Source: Physocladia obscura (lineage: Eukaryota > Chytridiomycota > Chytridiomycetes > Chytridiales > Chytriomycetaceae). From it: 25,478 nt of DNA. Positions 10,451-20,183 of the stretch are shown here, piece by piece (positions within the stretch are counted from its first letter, which is position 1; every line of letters begins with the position of its first letter). The notes beneath the pieces were generated by a model that saw only the letters and a list, made by a program, of their open reading frames with translations, ran no database searches and was not told where the DNA came from. The position numbers and the translations under genes were made by a program. The stretch covers positions 1 through 25,478 of the forward strand of contig JADGJH010000202.1 in NCBI GenBank assembly GCA_027596945.1. Reading direction: 5' to 3'.

Positions 10451-10456
10451 TTTTTT
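10451..10456 (+). terminator. Pol III T-run terminator of tRNA-Ala
   Basis: Six T residues immediately after the discriminator base, the usual RNA polymerase III stop signal. Confidence 0.8.
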
Positions 10457-10727
10457 GTAGCCTTTTGGTGCAAAGCGCTATTTCATCTGATTTTTGGCAA
10501 AATCGCTTCTTTTCCAAACAATTGTCAACACCAAGGTCTGTTCATTTTTGCTTGTATTTTTTTAATTTTGTGAATGTTCAGTTTTTGGTCAGCGTTCCAT
10601 TATTATTGAAGTCCGTCACTTTTGTTTAACGGATTTCTCTTTTATCTCTTTCATTTTTTATTTTTTTGCAGTGAAAAAATGCTGTTGGGCACCACAAAAG
10701 AATTTAAAAAAGGAGGTGGCAATATAT

Positions 10728-11780
10728 TTATTTTGGAGGAGATGTAGCAGCAGTAGTGCTCGGGGTGGACGTTTGTAATGTCGTGTTTGTGGAGAAGGAT
10801 TCATGTTTTTGCTCATTTGTTTCATTTGAATAGTGTACAAAGGCAACCATTCGAGCTCTGCGATAGTTCCGAAGCCATTCGTACATTTTCAAGTCCTTTT
10901 CTAGTATAGCGAGAACATTATCATGCAGATCCTCTAAGCCACCGTTCCAATGCCAGACTTGCTGTATTGGCTGTTGCTGCGTCGATTGTTGGATAGTTTG
11001 TGCTTGGAGGTCATGTGATACCTTGTCGCACGCGTCCTGTAGCGAGCGGCCAAATGCGTCGGAGGCGGTAAAGACAACGTTGCCGGAGTCGACAAGCATC
11101 TGGACGCGGGCGGCACTGGACATTGCGCGCCACGCGTTGACGATGCGGAAGGCGATGTAGACGAACGCGGCGTTGGCGGCGAGTGCGAGGGCGGGCGACA
11201 GGGCGGCAAACTTTGCGACAAAGAGCAGCGGCGGCGCCACGAGGACGGACAGCACAAAGAGCTGGCGTTTGTGAGCCTGGCGGTCGCGCAGCAGCAGCGC
11301 GAGGGTGCGCCGGGCGAGGCGGCCCTCGACGCACGGCGGGTGGATGACTTCGATGCGCGCGGTGCGTGGCGGCAGGGCGCGCAGCAAGTACTCGCCGGGC
11401 GCCGTTCTGCGCGTGCCGAGCCGCGTGAGTGCCGCGTGCGCCGAGCGCAGGAGCGGCGCGGCGGACGCGTGGGCGCCGAGCCGCTGCCACGGCGCCGCGA
11501 CCGCGCTCTCCCAGGCCGCCAGCCGCGCCGTCCGCATCGCGTACGCCGCCACGATGGCCGCGCGTTCGGTTCCGCTGGTCGGCACCGCAAGCCGCGCGTG
11601 GAAGCTGAGCTGCCCGTTGAGCGTCGGCAGCACATACACGTGCTGGTGCTGCGGGTGCGTCGGCAGCGACTCTGCGAACGGCCGCATCGGGAGCTGTCCA
11701 GATAATCCCCGAGCCACTTCCGCCTGTCGCGCCGCCACCCGTGCTGCCACAAACCTTTGCAATCGCCGCCAACCTTCCAT
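10728..11780 (-). CDS. Mitochondrial K+/H+ exchange-related (Mit_KHE1-like) membrane protein
   Basis: Single exon of 350 residues starting MEGWRRLQRFVAARVAA at the first ATG of the frame (11780). Seen: an N-terminal Arg/Ala-rich amphipathic stretch compatible with mitochondrial import, HVYVLPTLNGQLSF at about 47-60, EYLLRALPPRTARIEVIHPP at about 130-150, two adjacent hydrophobic helices at about 174-194 and 196-214, then a soluble Q- and S/T-rich tail. This order (Y-x-x-P near the N-terminus, EYLLR-x-LP, HPP, two helices) is what I recall for the fungal family Mit_KHE1 (PF10173), linked to mitochondrial potassium homeostasis; the match is from memory. The coding region at 11100-11760 is strikingly GC-rich compared with its AT-rich surroundings, which keeps several wrong frames open. 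The gene is co-directional with the 875-residue gene upstream. Confidence 0.6.
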   Translation of the reverse strand: MEGWRRLQRFVAARVAARQAEVARGLSGQLPMRPFAESLPTHPQHQHVYVLPTLNGQLSFHARLAVPTSGTERAAIVAAYAMRTARLAAWESAVAAPWQRLGAHASAAPLLRSAHAALTRLGTRRTAPGEYLLRALPPRTARIEVIHPPCVEGRLARRTLALLLRDRQAHKRQLFVLSVLVAPPLLFVAKFAALSPALALAANAAFVYIAFRIVNAWRAMSSAARVQMLVDSGNVVFTASDAFGRSLQDACDKVSHDLQAQTIQQSTQQQPIQQVWHWNGGLEDLHDNVLAILEKDLKMYEWLRNYRRARMVAFVHYSNETNEQKHESFSTNTTLQTSTPSTTAATSPPK

Positions 11781-11891
11781 CTTTGATTTGTTGCAAAAAT
11801 TCGACAAAATTGAACACCATATGATCGGTATACCATATTTATTTCGTTGCTTTTTAATTTATTATTTTTTTTTTAAAATTTGCTACACGCA

Positions 11892-14612
11892 TCATTTTCC
11901 CTCCAACTTCAGAATCTCCTTCAATATTTTTCTTTCCTCCTCATCTAATTCATTTATTTCCAAGTCAATTTGTTCGTGTGTTGCAGTCTGAGTTTTTGCA
12001 GTTCCTAATAATGCTTCATCATCAACTGCAACTAGTGGCTTCTTGTCTGAACCGTCACCAGCTTCTGCAGCAATTGCAGCAGCAGCAGTACCTTCAGCAT
12101 CTACCCCGTGTTTTGTTGAAATCGAAGCCAAAAGATGCCCAGCAACAGACCGAAACTGTTTTTCAAGATTGGTCAGATAATCAACTGCTGTTTGATGATG
12201 ATGCTGATCTTCGTGCACTTCAGAATCAAGTACTGTGCTCTGCAGGTCCTCATCAGACAAAATTTCAACGTGATTCACGCAAATTTCTCGGTAATCATTC
12301 CCTTCTCCTTGTGCTCCCACACTTTGCTCCAAACCCGAATCATTCAAATCAAAATTTTCAGGCACAATGGCGACAACTAAATCTTGATGAGAGTTATTTC
12401 CATGATCATTGTGTATTTCCGCTACAACTGCAGCCAATTCTTCTCGTTCTGTTGTTGGAACATCTTCTTCCACCGCGTTCTTGTCAAAAATTAGATCGGC
12501 CCGAACGCCGCCGCGGTATTCGTCACTCGCATCCTGCAGTGTGCCATTTTCTGTAAGAACTTGTTTTCTGGGAGAGACGGGCTTCCACATTTGCGCATCA
12601 TTTTGCCCATCACACAGAGTCGATAGCATATCATTGATGGCATGTTTTCCATCTTCGAGATCCTGCGCGCTATGTTCATCAACTATTGTGAGTTCATTGT
12701 CAATTTCAAGAACACTGACTGGTGGGATTTGCGGTGGGGACGAGACTTCTGTCCTCAAAGAAGGCGGTTGGACCATCCCCAAAACTTCAAAAGGATTTGG
12801 CAGTAGCATTCTTGGTGGCGCAATAACTGAAGCTGCAGCAATAATCGCATCATGAAATTCTTCAGTGCTGTTACTTTTGAGTTTGGTATTATTCACTGAT
12901 GGCTCCACAAAATTTTTCACTTGCTGTTGCTGCTGATTTTCCGCCTCATTCAACGATAATTCATTTTGTTGTTGAAGTTCTTGTCGGATGGGAACATCGT
13001 GTGCATGATAATCACTAATTTGCTGATTGCTTTCTCCAGCAACATTCTTGCCCGCGGTATCACGATCATCACCGCCCATACCACTTGCTTTCGTTCCAAC
13101 AGCCTCTGAAATTTCTCTCGCATCAGCAGCCTCAAATCGCTGCATCAAATTTCCCCCACGACCGGCTCTAGTCGTAGGAGGTGCAAATACTGAATCCATC
13201 AGAACCGTCTTGCCAACGGTCCTTGCAATATTCTGCTCAATCACGCGGCGTGGTGTTTGTATAATCTGCACCGCATTCATTGGGCGCGACACCCCTAGAA
13301 TCGCAGACGTATTCGGCAGTACAACAGATGCTCCTGTTTTCGGGACACGTTGTGGCTGAGATAAAACTCTTCCGGGTGTGCCCAGTTGACTTTCTGTCAA
13401 ACTTGTGGCGGTTGTTGCTGATAGTAATGATGAATTTTGCAAGATTTGTGCTTGCTGCTGCTGCTGAGTATTAGATTTTTGTGGAACTCGTTTTGGAGCG
13501 CCAGATAAAGATAATGTATCCTCAAACCGCGAAGGTTGTTGTTGAGAAAATGAAGGGGCTAATGAGAACCGAGATTCGCGGTAAGATGTAAAAACATCAG
13601 AAATCTGAAGACGCTATGAGAAAATAAATTAAGTAAAAGTAATAACAAACCGGAGGAGCAATTGGTGCAACGTTTTTTTTAAGGACTCTGACCGGCCCGG
13701 CATAAATTGAATTTCTCTTCTTATAGATGTCATTGTCCTGAGCAATAGAAATATCAAACGGCGCGCATTCTAAAATAATGATGGAAAGCTTACTTTTTTG
13801 CTTTGAGAACTCACAAAAGTAGTATTACGTCGCGTTAAGCCGTTCCTTGCAGGTTGTTCCGCAGCAACAGGAAATTGTGCACCCATACCACCAAAATCAC
13901 GAGAATCCAAGTCACGTGCCGAATCGGCATTCAAGATATTCGAGAGACTAAGCGCCTCAAATTTTTCCTCCGAAGGCACAGAGGATTCTGGCGGTTGTTT
14001 GTGCGACGCGACCGCAGGCGCGGGAATCGTGGACACCGCACGAGTTTGGACTTTGAGTCTCGTAGCGCCGCCGCCACTCGAAAGCGCTGTGGAAGAAACC
14101 GCCCGGGTGGGGCCGGAACGTGCAGTTACAGATGGTTTCCCTGCTCGACTTGCTGTCGTCGGCGCCGATGTCAGTTTCGTGGTAACTTTGGCTGTGGACG
14201 TTGGTTTCAGTTTCTGCGAATCTAGTGTCGCATGGTTCTGCTCAGCGGTGGCGGTGGCGGTGGTGGAGGGAACAAGGGACAATGCTTTACGTTGCGCAAA
14301 CGACAGTGATGCGAGCGGAGCTGCTGGGCGCGTGAGCCCCACACGCGACGAGGTGCTGCTGGCTGATCGGATAGTGTTTGCATACTCGCTGGCAGCCACG
14401 GTTGCGATGGGCTGTTTGTTGTTTTTTTGTAGTTCTTTTCTTTTCGATTGTGAGTGGGTATTTGTCACCTTGACACTCATGCTTTCCTTCATGTTTGGTG
14501 CAGATTGTCTGGCTTTGACGTTCGCATTTGAAGTTGTTGTTCCCGTTGCCGTCGGCTTCCGCGAGTTGCCGTTGGTCTTTGCTGTGTTGCGTTGCGTCGG
14601 TGGGCCAAACAT
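11892..14612 (-). CDS. Unknown 875-residue, mostly disordered protein (three exons)
   Basis: Exons 14612-13794 (273 codons), 13737-13651 (29 codons) and 13613-11892; introns 13738-13793 (56 nt, GTAAGC...GCTCAG) and 13614-13650 (37 nt, GTTTGT...TCATAG), both phase 0. A less likely donor for the first intron lies at GTGAGT near 13814, also in phase. Exon 1 is S/T/A/K-rich and basic, without predicted fold. Exon 2 and the start of exon 3 (DNDIYKKRNSIYAGPVRV; RLQISDVFTSYRESRFSL) look like short linear motifs. The middle is Q/N-rich and acidic. The C-terminus has two helical segments: YLTNLEKQFRSVAGHLLASI and a charged coil ending LDEEERKILKEILKLEGK. The family is not recognised; the composition suggests a scaffold or cytoskeleton/chromatin-associated protein, which is only an inference. 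Confidence 0.65.
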
Positions 14613-14639
14613 GCGGGTTATTTTTTTTTTTTTTTTTTT

Positions 14640-14920
14640 TTGGTTGTTGGTTTGTTTTTGGGGTTTTTATATGTCAAAGATAACAAGGTGTGGCAACAAA
14701 CTGGAAAACCGCCAATGAAAAAAANNNNNNNNNNTTTTTGTTGGTTTTGGTGTGGTTTTGGTTGTTTTGGTTTTTTGTTTTTGTTTGTTGGTGGGGGGGG
14801 GGGGGTTTTTTTTGGGGTTTTTTTTTTTTTTTTTTTTGCTTGGCAGTTTGTTTTTGGTGTTTTTCTTTCTCAATGATACCAAGGTGTCCGAACAAACTTG
14901 AAAACCGCCAATGAATAAAA
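14640..14920. other. Assembly gap (10 N) between two near-copies of the same ~80 bp, plus T/G-only tract
   Basis: Ns occupy 14725-14734. The sequence ending at 14720 (ACAAGGTGTGGCAACAAACT, then GAAAACCGCCAATGAA) recurs with a few mismatches and indels at about 14840-14916, and both copies are preceded by TTTGTTTTTGG(G/T)GTTTTT and a poly-T run. Between the gap and the second copy, 14735-14837 contains only T and G, including a run of about 13 G. This looks like two contig ends from the same place that were not merged. It lies in the 5' flank of the 875-residue gene. Confidence 0.75.
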
Positions 14921-15408
14921 TGGGCAGTCGGAATAGTAATTGCAGATCAAGTAACATCGAGCACACAAGTTTCTATATTTACTCGGATCTGTCATCAATT
15001 TGGCAAGCGAAAGTTTCTGTCTTGCCACTAATCCCCTTCAAACTTTTCCAAACTTCACTAAAAAAGCAAAAATTTGCCACACCTCGGAAGCGAAGACTTG
15101 TATGTTGAAAAAACTATATCTGCTGGTGTAATGGTCTGTTTTTTTAAATTCTAAATCGCACTTTCCTGAATTTCCAAAAAGGAACCACTCCAATATTGTT
15201 AAGCATCCGCAATTCAATCTTGGTTACTTCTGGCAGCAATCAAAACATCCAACAAAAACCACCAAAACAATTGAATCCAAGAAAGTTTTGTCTATTGGAA
15301 GACCCAAACAAAAATTTGAGAGAAAATGTTCACAAACTCTCCATACCGGCGAATCTGGCTTCCAGTGAACTGATCGCAGGTGAAAAGGAAGTTAAAAGGA
15401 TATTCTGA
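14911..15408 (+). CDS. Unresolved exon-like open frames, product unknown
   Basis: An open frame from ATG 14911 runs 65 codons to a stop at 15108; a good donor (CTT|GTATGT) falls at 15099/15100. Downstream, two frames are open. One, entered by an acceptor near 15204 (GTTAAG), keeps the phase and reads HPQFNLGYFWQQSKHP... to a TGA near 15368. The other, ending at 15408, reads ...FCLLEDPNKNLRENVHKL... but does not join the first exon in phase. No known domain is visible, and the 5' part borders the damaged gap region. It could be the 3' end of a gene interrupted by the gap, or non-coding leader of the next gene. Confidence 0.25.
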
Positions 15409-15569
15409 AAATTTGCAAAAGAATTTGTGAAACAAATCTCAACAAAACAAATTTTCGAAGTCTTCCATTATTATTCGTCGAGAGACTCAAATTTATTCGG
15501 ATTCGATATATCGCTCGCTCATACATCTTTCATCTTTTCTCCACGTATCCGTTGACGCTCTCTTTCACG

Positions 15570-17209
15570 ATGCTCCCAGATACTGAAATTTCTGCAGAGT
15601 CAAATTGTAGCCACCCTAATTCAAACAACCACGCTGACCCAAAAGCTGCGGCGAAACTTCTTGAGCCTTTCGGCTCATCTCAAAACTTGGCGCAACCTGA
15701 CCATGAAAGCACTGAATGGTATGCACAGTCAAAACCGTGAATTTGTATTGTGTCTGAAAACCAAAAAATAAAAAACATTGCAGGATCAGCAAAGACAAGA
15801 TTTCCGTGACCCCATTCATAAGTATTCGGAAAGTAGATTCGATGATATCGACTTTGCCTAAATCCGCCGAAGTTCATGTTGGGGATTCATCCTCAGGAGT
15901 TCAGACCACGAATCAAATTCCAATTTATACGCAACATAAAATCGAAGACACCGATACGAATAACGGAGAATTACTCGAAAATTTTCGGGGATCAGATGCC
16001 TGGGCGAGCGCGATTCCACTAGTCCGTGTTTCAAACAAAAATGAAACTTTCACGCAAAGAGAAAGTGTCTCGGATAAGGAAGACAATATTGTCCGAAGTT
16101 CTATACTAGGAAAAGAGTATGATGATCAAAGTGATAGTTCTCTGGATAGTGAAGAGGGAAATCGTGCGGGAGTAAAAGGTAAAAATTTGGTCGCCGAAAC
16201 TCAAATGGAGATTGAAGAACAAAAACTAGATGAATTTGGAGTCAAAGAAAAACAAGGTAAAATGAGTTTTCTGTTCTATGAGAAGCTTGCTAAACTGAAA
16301 TGAAAACCGTCTCGTCAAACCAACAGAAAATCAACCTGAAAACAAACGAAAAGTCCTGTCCGCAAATCCAAATTCTAGCAAACCAAGCCAAGGAAGTATT
16401 TCTTTAAACTTAGTGGACTACGGTAATTATCTTTGATTTTGAGAATCGCCATTGAAAGTTAATAAGGTAAACAATATTATCAGACTCTGACTCTGATTCA
16501 AACTCCAGCCGAGAATACGATGAAAAGGACAAAAGTGCCGAAGTTTCAGAAAATCAACGTAGATATGATGAAAAAATTGCAGAAGCGCATGAGCTGGAAG
16601 AAATGAAGGGAGATTCTCCTGCGCACACAGAAAATGAGAAGTTTGTTGATATTAAGGAAATTTCAAAGAAAGTTGAGAGCGTGTTTTCTGGCAGTCTAGA
16701 TCCAGAAGACAGTGAATTGGTATTTTTTTTTTTTTTTTTATGCCTTCAATTATGTTTCAAAAAGTTTAAATTATGTTTCTAAAAGTTAAATTCTTGTCTT
16801 GTAGCAGCCATTGCCCGTTCCCGCATTAGAAGCGACAGAAACGCCAATCAGCACAGATATCAACGGCAATGAAGAAACCACAATGATAACAATACAAATT
16901 CCAAAAAATGGGGCATTTCAAGAGTCTGACTATCCTCAGATCAGTGCCGTAGGTCTAAAAAGTGTTAAGGAAGCAATTGCACAAGGGAAAAAGTCTGGAA
17001 GAATGCCCAAATATATTACGGTCAAAAGGGAACGGATGGTGAAGAAGGGATTAGTAAAAGGAGGAATTGCAAAAAAGGAACAAAATGTCGGCAAGTCTTC
17101 AGTTTTCAAGGGCGTTGGATCATTTTTTAGCAAGTTTTGGAATAGTCTTGGCATGAGACGAGCTTCTCCGGCTGTAGAATCTTCAGATGAAGAATTTATG
17201 CAAATGTGA
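15570..17209 (+). CDS. Unknown five-exon protein with one C-terminal basic YPxI-GKK-VKRE module (paralogue A)
   Basis: Exons 15570-15718, 15784-16256, 16327-16422, 16484-16719, 16805-17209; introns 65, 70, 61 and 85 nt, all GT-AG; the phases (2, 1, 1, 0) join without a stop to give 452 residues. The first 340 residues are acidic, S/E/D-rich and probably disordered (DSDSDSN, EEMK, DPEDSEL). The last exon begins with a short linker, then the module at about residues 344-409 (ITIQIPKNG ... YPQIS ... GKKSGRMPK ... VKRERM), a K/G-rich stretch, an aromatic helix (SVFKGVGSFFSKFWNSLGM) and an acidic end. The neighbouring gene is a paralogue: same intron before the module and weak similarity earlier (FISIRK / FIWIRN). 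Family not recognised. A charge-bipolar protein with a basic end could bind nucleic acid or an acidic partner; that is inference. Confidence 0.6.
16880..17078 (+). repeat. Basic module, copy A (in paralogue A)
   Basis: Codes for a ~66-residue unit starting TMITIQIPKNG and ending GLVKGGIAKK. Over the first 50 residues, 37 match the first copy in the neighbouring gene by hand count. Confidence 0.75.
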
Positions 17210-17457
17210 ATTTGAATTAATCTTCAGTTTGTTCAGCGGAATTTTTTCAATAAATAAATCCTATTCTCTTTTTCAAAATGGAATAATTTTGTTTTTGGCA
17301 ACCAAGGCATTCTGATTTTCAATTCTACAAAATTACCAGCATTATAGATGTATATCAATGCTGCAAACTTCAATTCAATAGAATATGGAAACAAATGGAA
17401 AAATATAAGGATTGAATTGAAATTTTTTTTTTTTGTTTTTAAGTGAAAAACTGATTC

Positions 17458-18657
17458 ATGATGATTGCAAGTTCACACGCCCCTTTACAACAACCCAGCT
17501 TTATTTGGATCCGAAACCGCACTCTTGTGTCTATGCCATCGTCCAACTATAGCATAATCAAGAAAGGTAATAATCATCGAGGAATCAAAAAAAAAAGGAA
17601 TAGTTAAGCGACTTAACTTGCCTAAACCAACTCCCTCCTTCTGCATTCAGCAACACCTCCCCCATCAAACACTGCCAGTTTGAGTTTAGTAATACCACAA
17701 ACATGGAATTCACATGGAGAATCGCGCGGATCTAATGTTCTGGCACGCGTGAATCTAACGAGAGTCGAATCATCAACACAGACAGAAAGCGACTGGGGCA
17801 AGGACAAAAATGAGATGGATATAGATCAAAACAAGGATAATATTCCCGAAAATTATGATGATCAGATATGCGATTTTTTTAAAGACGACGCCGACGAACT
17901 ACTCAAATTTGGAGATGAAGCCGGCACTTTTCGTTCAATTGTCGCCGAAACAACAAAAATGACTGGATTTGGCAGTAATTCCCATAGAATCCACTATAAA
18001 ACAACAACGAAAGCTACGAGAAAGCACATGGATACCCCAATTGCCTATACCAATGAACAAGTTAGTATTATTTTTTTATTTTGCTAATTTTTTGTTTAAA
18101 TGGATGTAAAACTAAATTAAAAACCGCAATTTGCGAAATAGGAATTACCGCACTTGATCAAAGCTGAGAAATGTAGCTCTCGCTCTTATTTGACCGACAG
18201 TGATCAACAGCCAACCACAATCACAATTCCGATACCAAAAGATGGAACATTTGACGAATTAAATTATCCCCAAATCAGTGCGGCAAGTCTGAAGCGTGTC
18301 AAAGAAGCTATTGCGGAGGGCAAAAAGTCTGGCAGGATGCCAAAATGCATTGTCGTCAAAAGAGAGGAAATCAGGCGCACTTCATCAAGAAAAGGGGAAA
18401 TCTCTGGTGATAGAATGTCATCGTGTCTTCTTCCAATGGATATCATTAACCAAGGGGCAAAAACAATTACAATACCAATTTCGAAAGATGGGCATTTTCC
18501 AGAGTCTGGTTATCCAGAAATTTGCACTACCAGTTGGAAGTCTGTTCAAGATATGTTGAACCAAGGTAAAAAAGAACGCAAGATACCAAAAAGTGTAGCT
18601 GTCAAGAGAGAACGAGTAAAGAAAGGATCAAGAGAAGGAGGAGTTGTAAAGAAATGA
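17458..18657 (+). CDS. Unknown three-exon protein with two basic YPxI-GKK-VKRE modules (paralogue B)
   Basis: Exons 17458-17566, 17651-18060, 18142-18657; introns 17567-17650 (84 nt, phase 1) and 18061-18141 (81 nt, phase 0); 344 residues. The start is the first of two consecutive ATGs. Residues 1-170 are of mixed composition with an acidic, aromatic patch (DDQICDFFKDDADELLKFGD). The last exon encodes two modules in tandem: residues about 198-259 (TITIPIPKDG ... GKKSGRMPK ... VKREE) and 281-344 (TITIPISKDG ... GKKERKIPK ... VKRERVKKG ... VVKK), joined by a ~20-residue linker. The protein stops right after the second module and lacks the aromatic tail of paralogue A. Module 1 resembles copy A (37/50) more than module 2 (26/50). 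The order suggests module duplication before or along with gene duplication. No catalytic motif or known domain is recognised. Confidence 0.6.
18214..18399 (+). repeat. Basic module, copy B1 (in paralogue B)
   Basis: First of two tandem copies. The core YPQIS, KEAI, GKKSGRMPK and VKRE is shared with copy A. Confidence 0.75.
18463..18657 (+). repeat. Basic module, copy B2 (in paralogue B)
   Basis: Second tandem copy, more diverged: YPEIC, QDML, GKKERKIPK, VKRE, then a K/R/G tail like that of copy A (VKKG, GGVVKK). It ends at the stop codon. Confidence 0.75.
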
Positions 18658-19430
18658 AATCATTTTTGAATTTACATCAGTAAACTAAATTCAAGATTTA
18701 TGTGCCTCAGTAAAAATAAAGATCAACAATTCAAAGCTTAGATATAAATTATTATGCACTTATTTTAGTCTTCAAGACAGCTACTATTAACAGCCAGCCT
18801 TTTACTTTCAACGAAAAGCGCAGACGATCGACACAGGTTGTATAACATAGTCATTTTCAATTAAAATCTGGTCATCTTGAATCTGAAAATTTTTCTGTCA
18901 ATGGATTGAATGGAATGCACCTATTTAAATAAATAAATAATAATAATAATAGAAAATTCTCTTAATTGATTCAAACTACCCAGAATATAAGTGCAGCATT
19001 ATTGCAGGCGCGATTTTCGTGAAGCGGAACTTCCTTCGATTTCAGCGAGTTAGAAGTGGTTCGTTTATCTTTTTTCAACATATCCTTTTTGTTAACGCAA
19101 CTCGTCTTTTGAAAAATCTTGAAGCAAGTTTAGATAAATTATTTTTGATTTGATTTTCTCGAAATACTTCACTGCGTGAATGGAATCTGGGCTGGAGAGC
19201 TTTCGGTTATACTCTTAAGTCGCCAAATTAAGTTGTGGTATATAAACAACAAGTGAGTGCTCCACCCGCGTCCCAAAAACTGCAAACTTTCCGCACTGTC
19301 CAATTAATCATCATTTTTTTCTTCTCTCAAACTCACGCTCTGTAGATTCGATCATCGTTGGACCAACACAAGATTTCAAAAAATTTTTGTGCTGATTTGT
19401 CATCAAATTTATTTTCACACTTGCTTCAAG
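18658..19430. other. Intergenic, no gene recognised
   Basis: Contains the 3' flank of paralogue B and of the PMP3-like gene, an AAT/AAAT microsatellite at about 18924-18951, and a plus-strand TATATAAA at 19239-19246 followed by a pyrimidine-rich stretch. The TATA-like site has no convincing open frame downstream on the plus strand. Confidence 0.4.
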
Positions 19431-19838
19431 CTATGCAACAGTGTAGTGGACAGCACGGCGCTGGTAGTTCTGGAGAACGAGAAGCGCATGCACTACACCT
19501 ATCCCAAAGAAGTTGAAAGAGGAAAAATCATAACGAAGAAAACAACTTTGCAATATTAAACAAACCTGGAAGGATTCCGAAGCAGAATAGAACAACGTTC
19601 TGCATAGTAGAGTTGATTAATAAACCAATGATGGCGAAAAAGCGGACAAAAAACATATTTGTTTGCATCAAACGCACCAACGCAAAGTCCCATCCACAGC
19701 CTTCTTTGATAAGAACGGCAACAGGGGAGAAGGTCAGAGCCAGAATAATCTCAAGAATATCGCCGAGAGTGCAGGTGCTGTGTATAATGTGGTTTAAGCA
19801 GATGCTGAAGTTGTTCGAAAAGGAACTCACAGTGACAT
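19431..19838 (-). CDS. PMP3: PMP3/UPF0057-family plasma membrane proteolipid
   Basis: Four exons on the minus strand: 19838-19831 (8 nt, ATGTCACT), 19777-19678, 19599-19566, 19498-19431; introns 53, 78 and 67 nt, all GT-AG. The spliced product is 69 residues. It matches the PMP3 family: short N-terminus, then DILEIILALTFSPVAVLIKE (the DI-LxxxxPPxAV first helix, here SPVAV), a GCGWDFALN loop, and a second helix NVVLFCFGILPGVVHALLVL with the conserved LPG. The tail QNYQRRAVHYTVA is some 12 residues longer than in yeast Pmp3 (55). These proteolipids have two membrane helices, influence membrane potential and cation tolerance in yeast, and are stress-induced in plants. No exon alone reveals the gene; the reading rests on four phase-compatible junctions plus the family match. 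Confidence 0.85.
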
Positions 19839-20089
19839 ATTTTCTCAATTGCAATCAAGAATGGTTTGTTTTCCCAGCGTCAAAATAAATTAAACAGTGC
19901 GATATCACTGTCTCCCATTTGCTCACAACAATAACCCAAAATTCGTCGTACTGTTGTTGCATACAGAATTGCAAAACAATTATTTACCCTTTCCAGAAGT
20001 CACTTGTCAAAGCCAAAATGCAGGGATATAGCACAATGTGTGTCACACTTCTCAACGCCAAAAATCAAATTTTTGAAATTAGAGTAAAA

Positions 20090-20183
20090 TGCTCGAGGTG
20101 AGGGTTGAACTCACGGCCTTCGGCGTGCATACGCAGGATTTCTGCCTATAAGACCGACACTCTAACCACTGAGTTACACGAGC
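20090..20183 (-). tRNA. tRNA-Ile(TAT): tRNA-Ile, anticodon TAT, with 21-nt intron
   Basis: Minus strand, 94 nt, 73 after removing the intron at 20126-20146 (between positions 37 and 38, the canonical place). Acceptor GCTCGTG pairs with CTCGAGC with one T-T mismatch; discriminator A at 20090. D-stem ACTC/GAGT; anticodon stem TCGGT/GCCGA; loop CT-TAT-A-C; T-arm GTGAG/CTCAC with TTCAACC loop. The intron can form a GCAG/CTGC hairpin. TTTT follows at 20089-20086 as terminator. tRNA-Ile(TAT) is intron-bearing in many eukaryotes. Confidence 0.92.

Noticed and set aside
10934..11836. Long alternative frames on both strands inside the KHE-like gene
   Set aside because: They arise from high GC; products are low-complexity R/A/S/P-rich with no motif, while the chosen frame shows two membrane helices and family-like motifs.
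19239..19246. TATATAAA as promoter of a plus-strand gene
   Set aside because: No open frame or RNA gene follows on the plus strand before the antisense PMP3-like gene.
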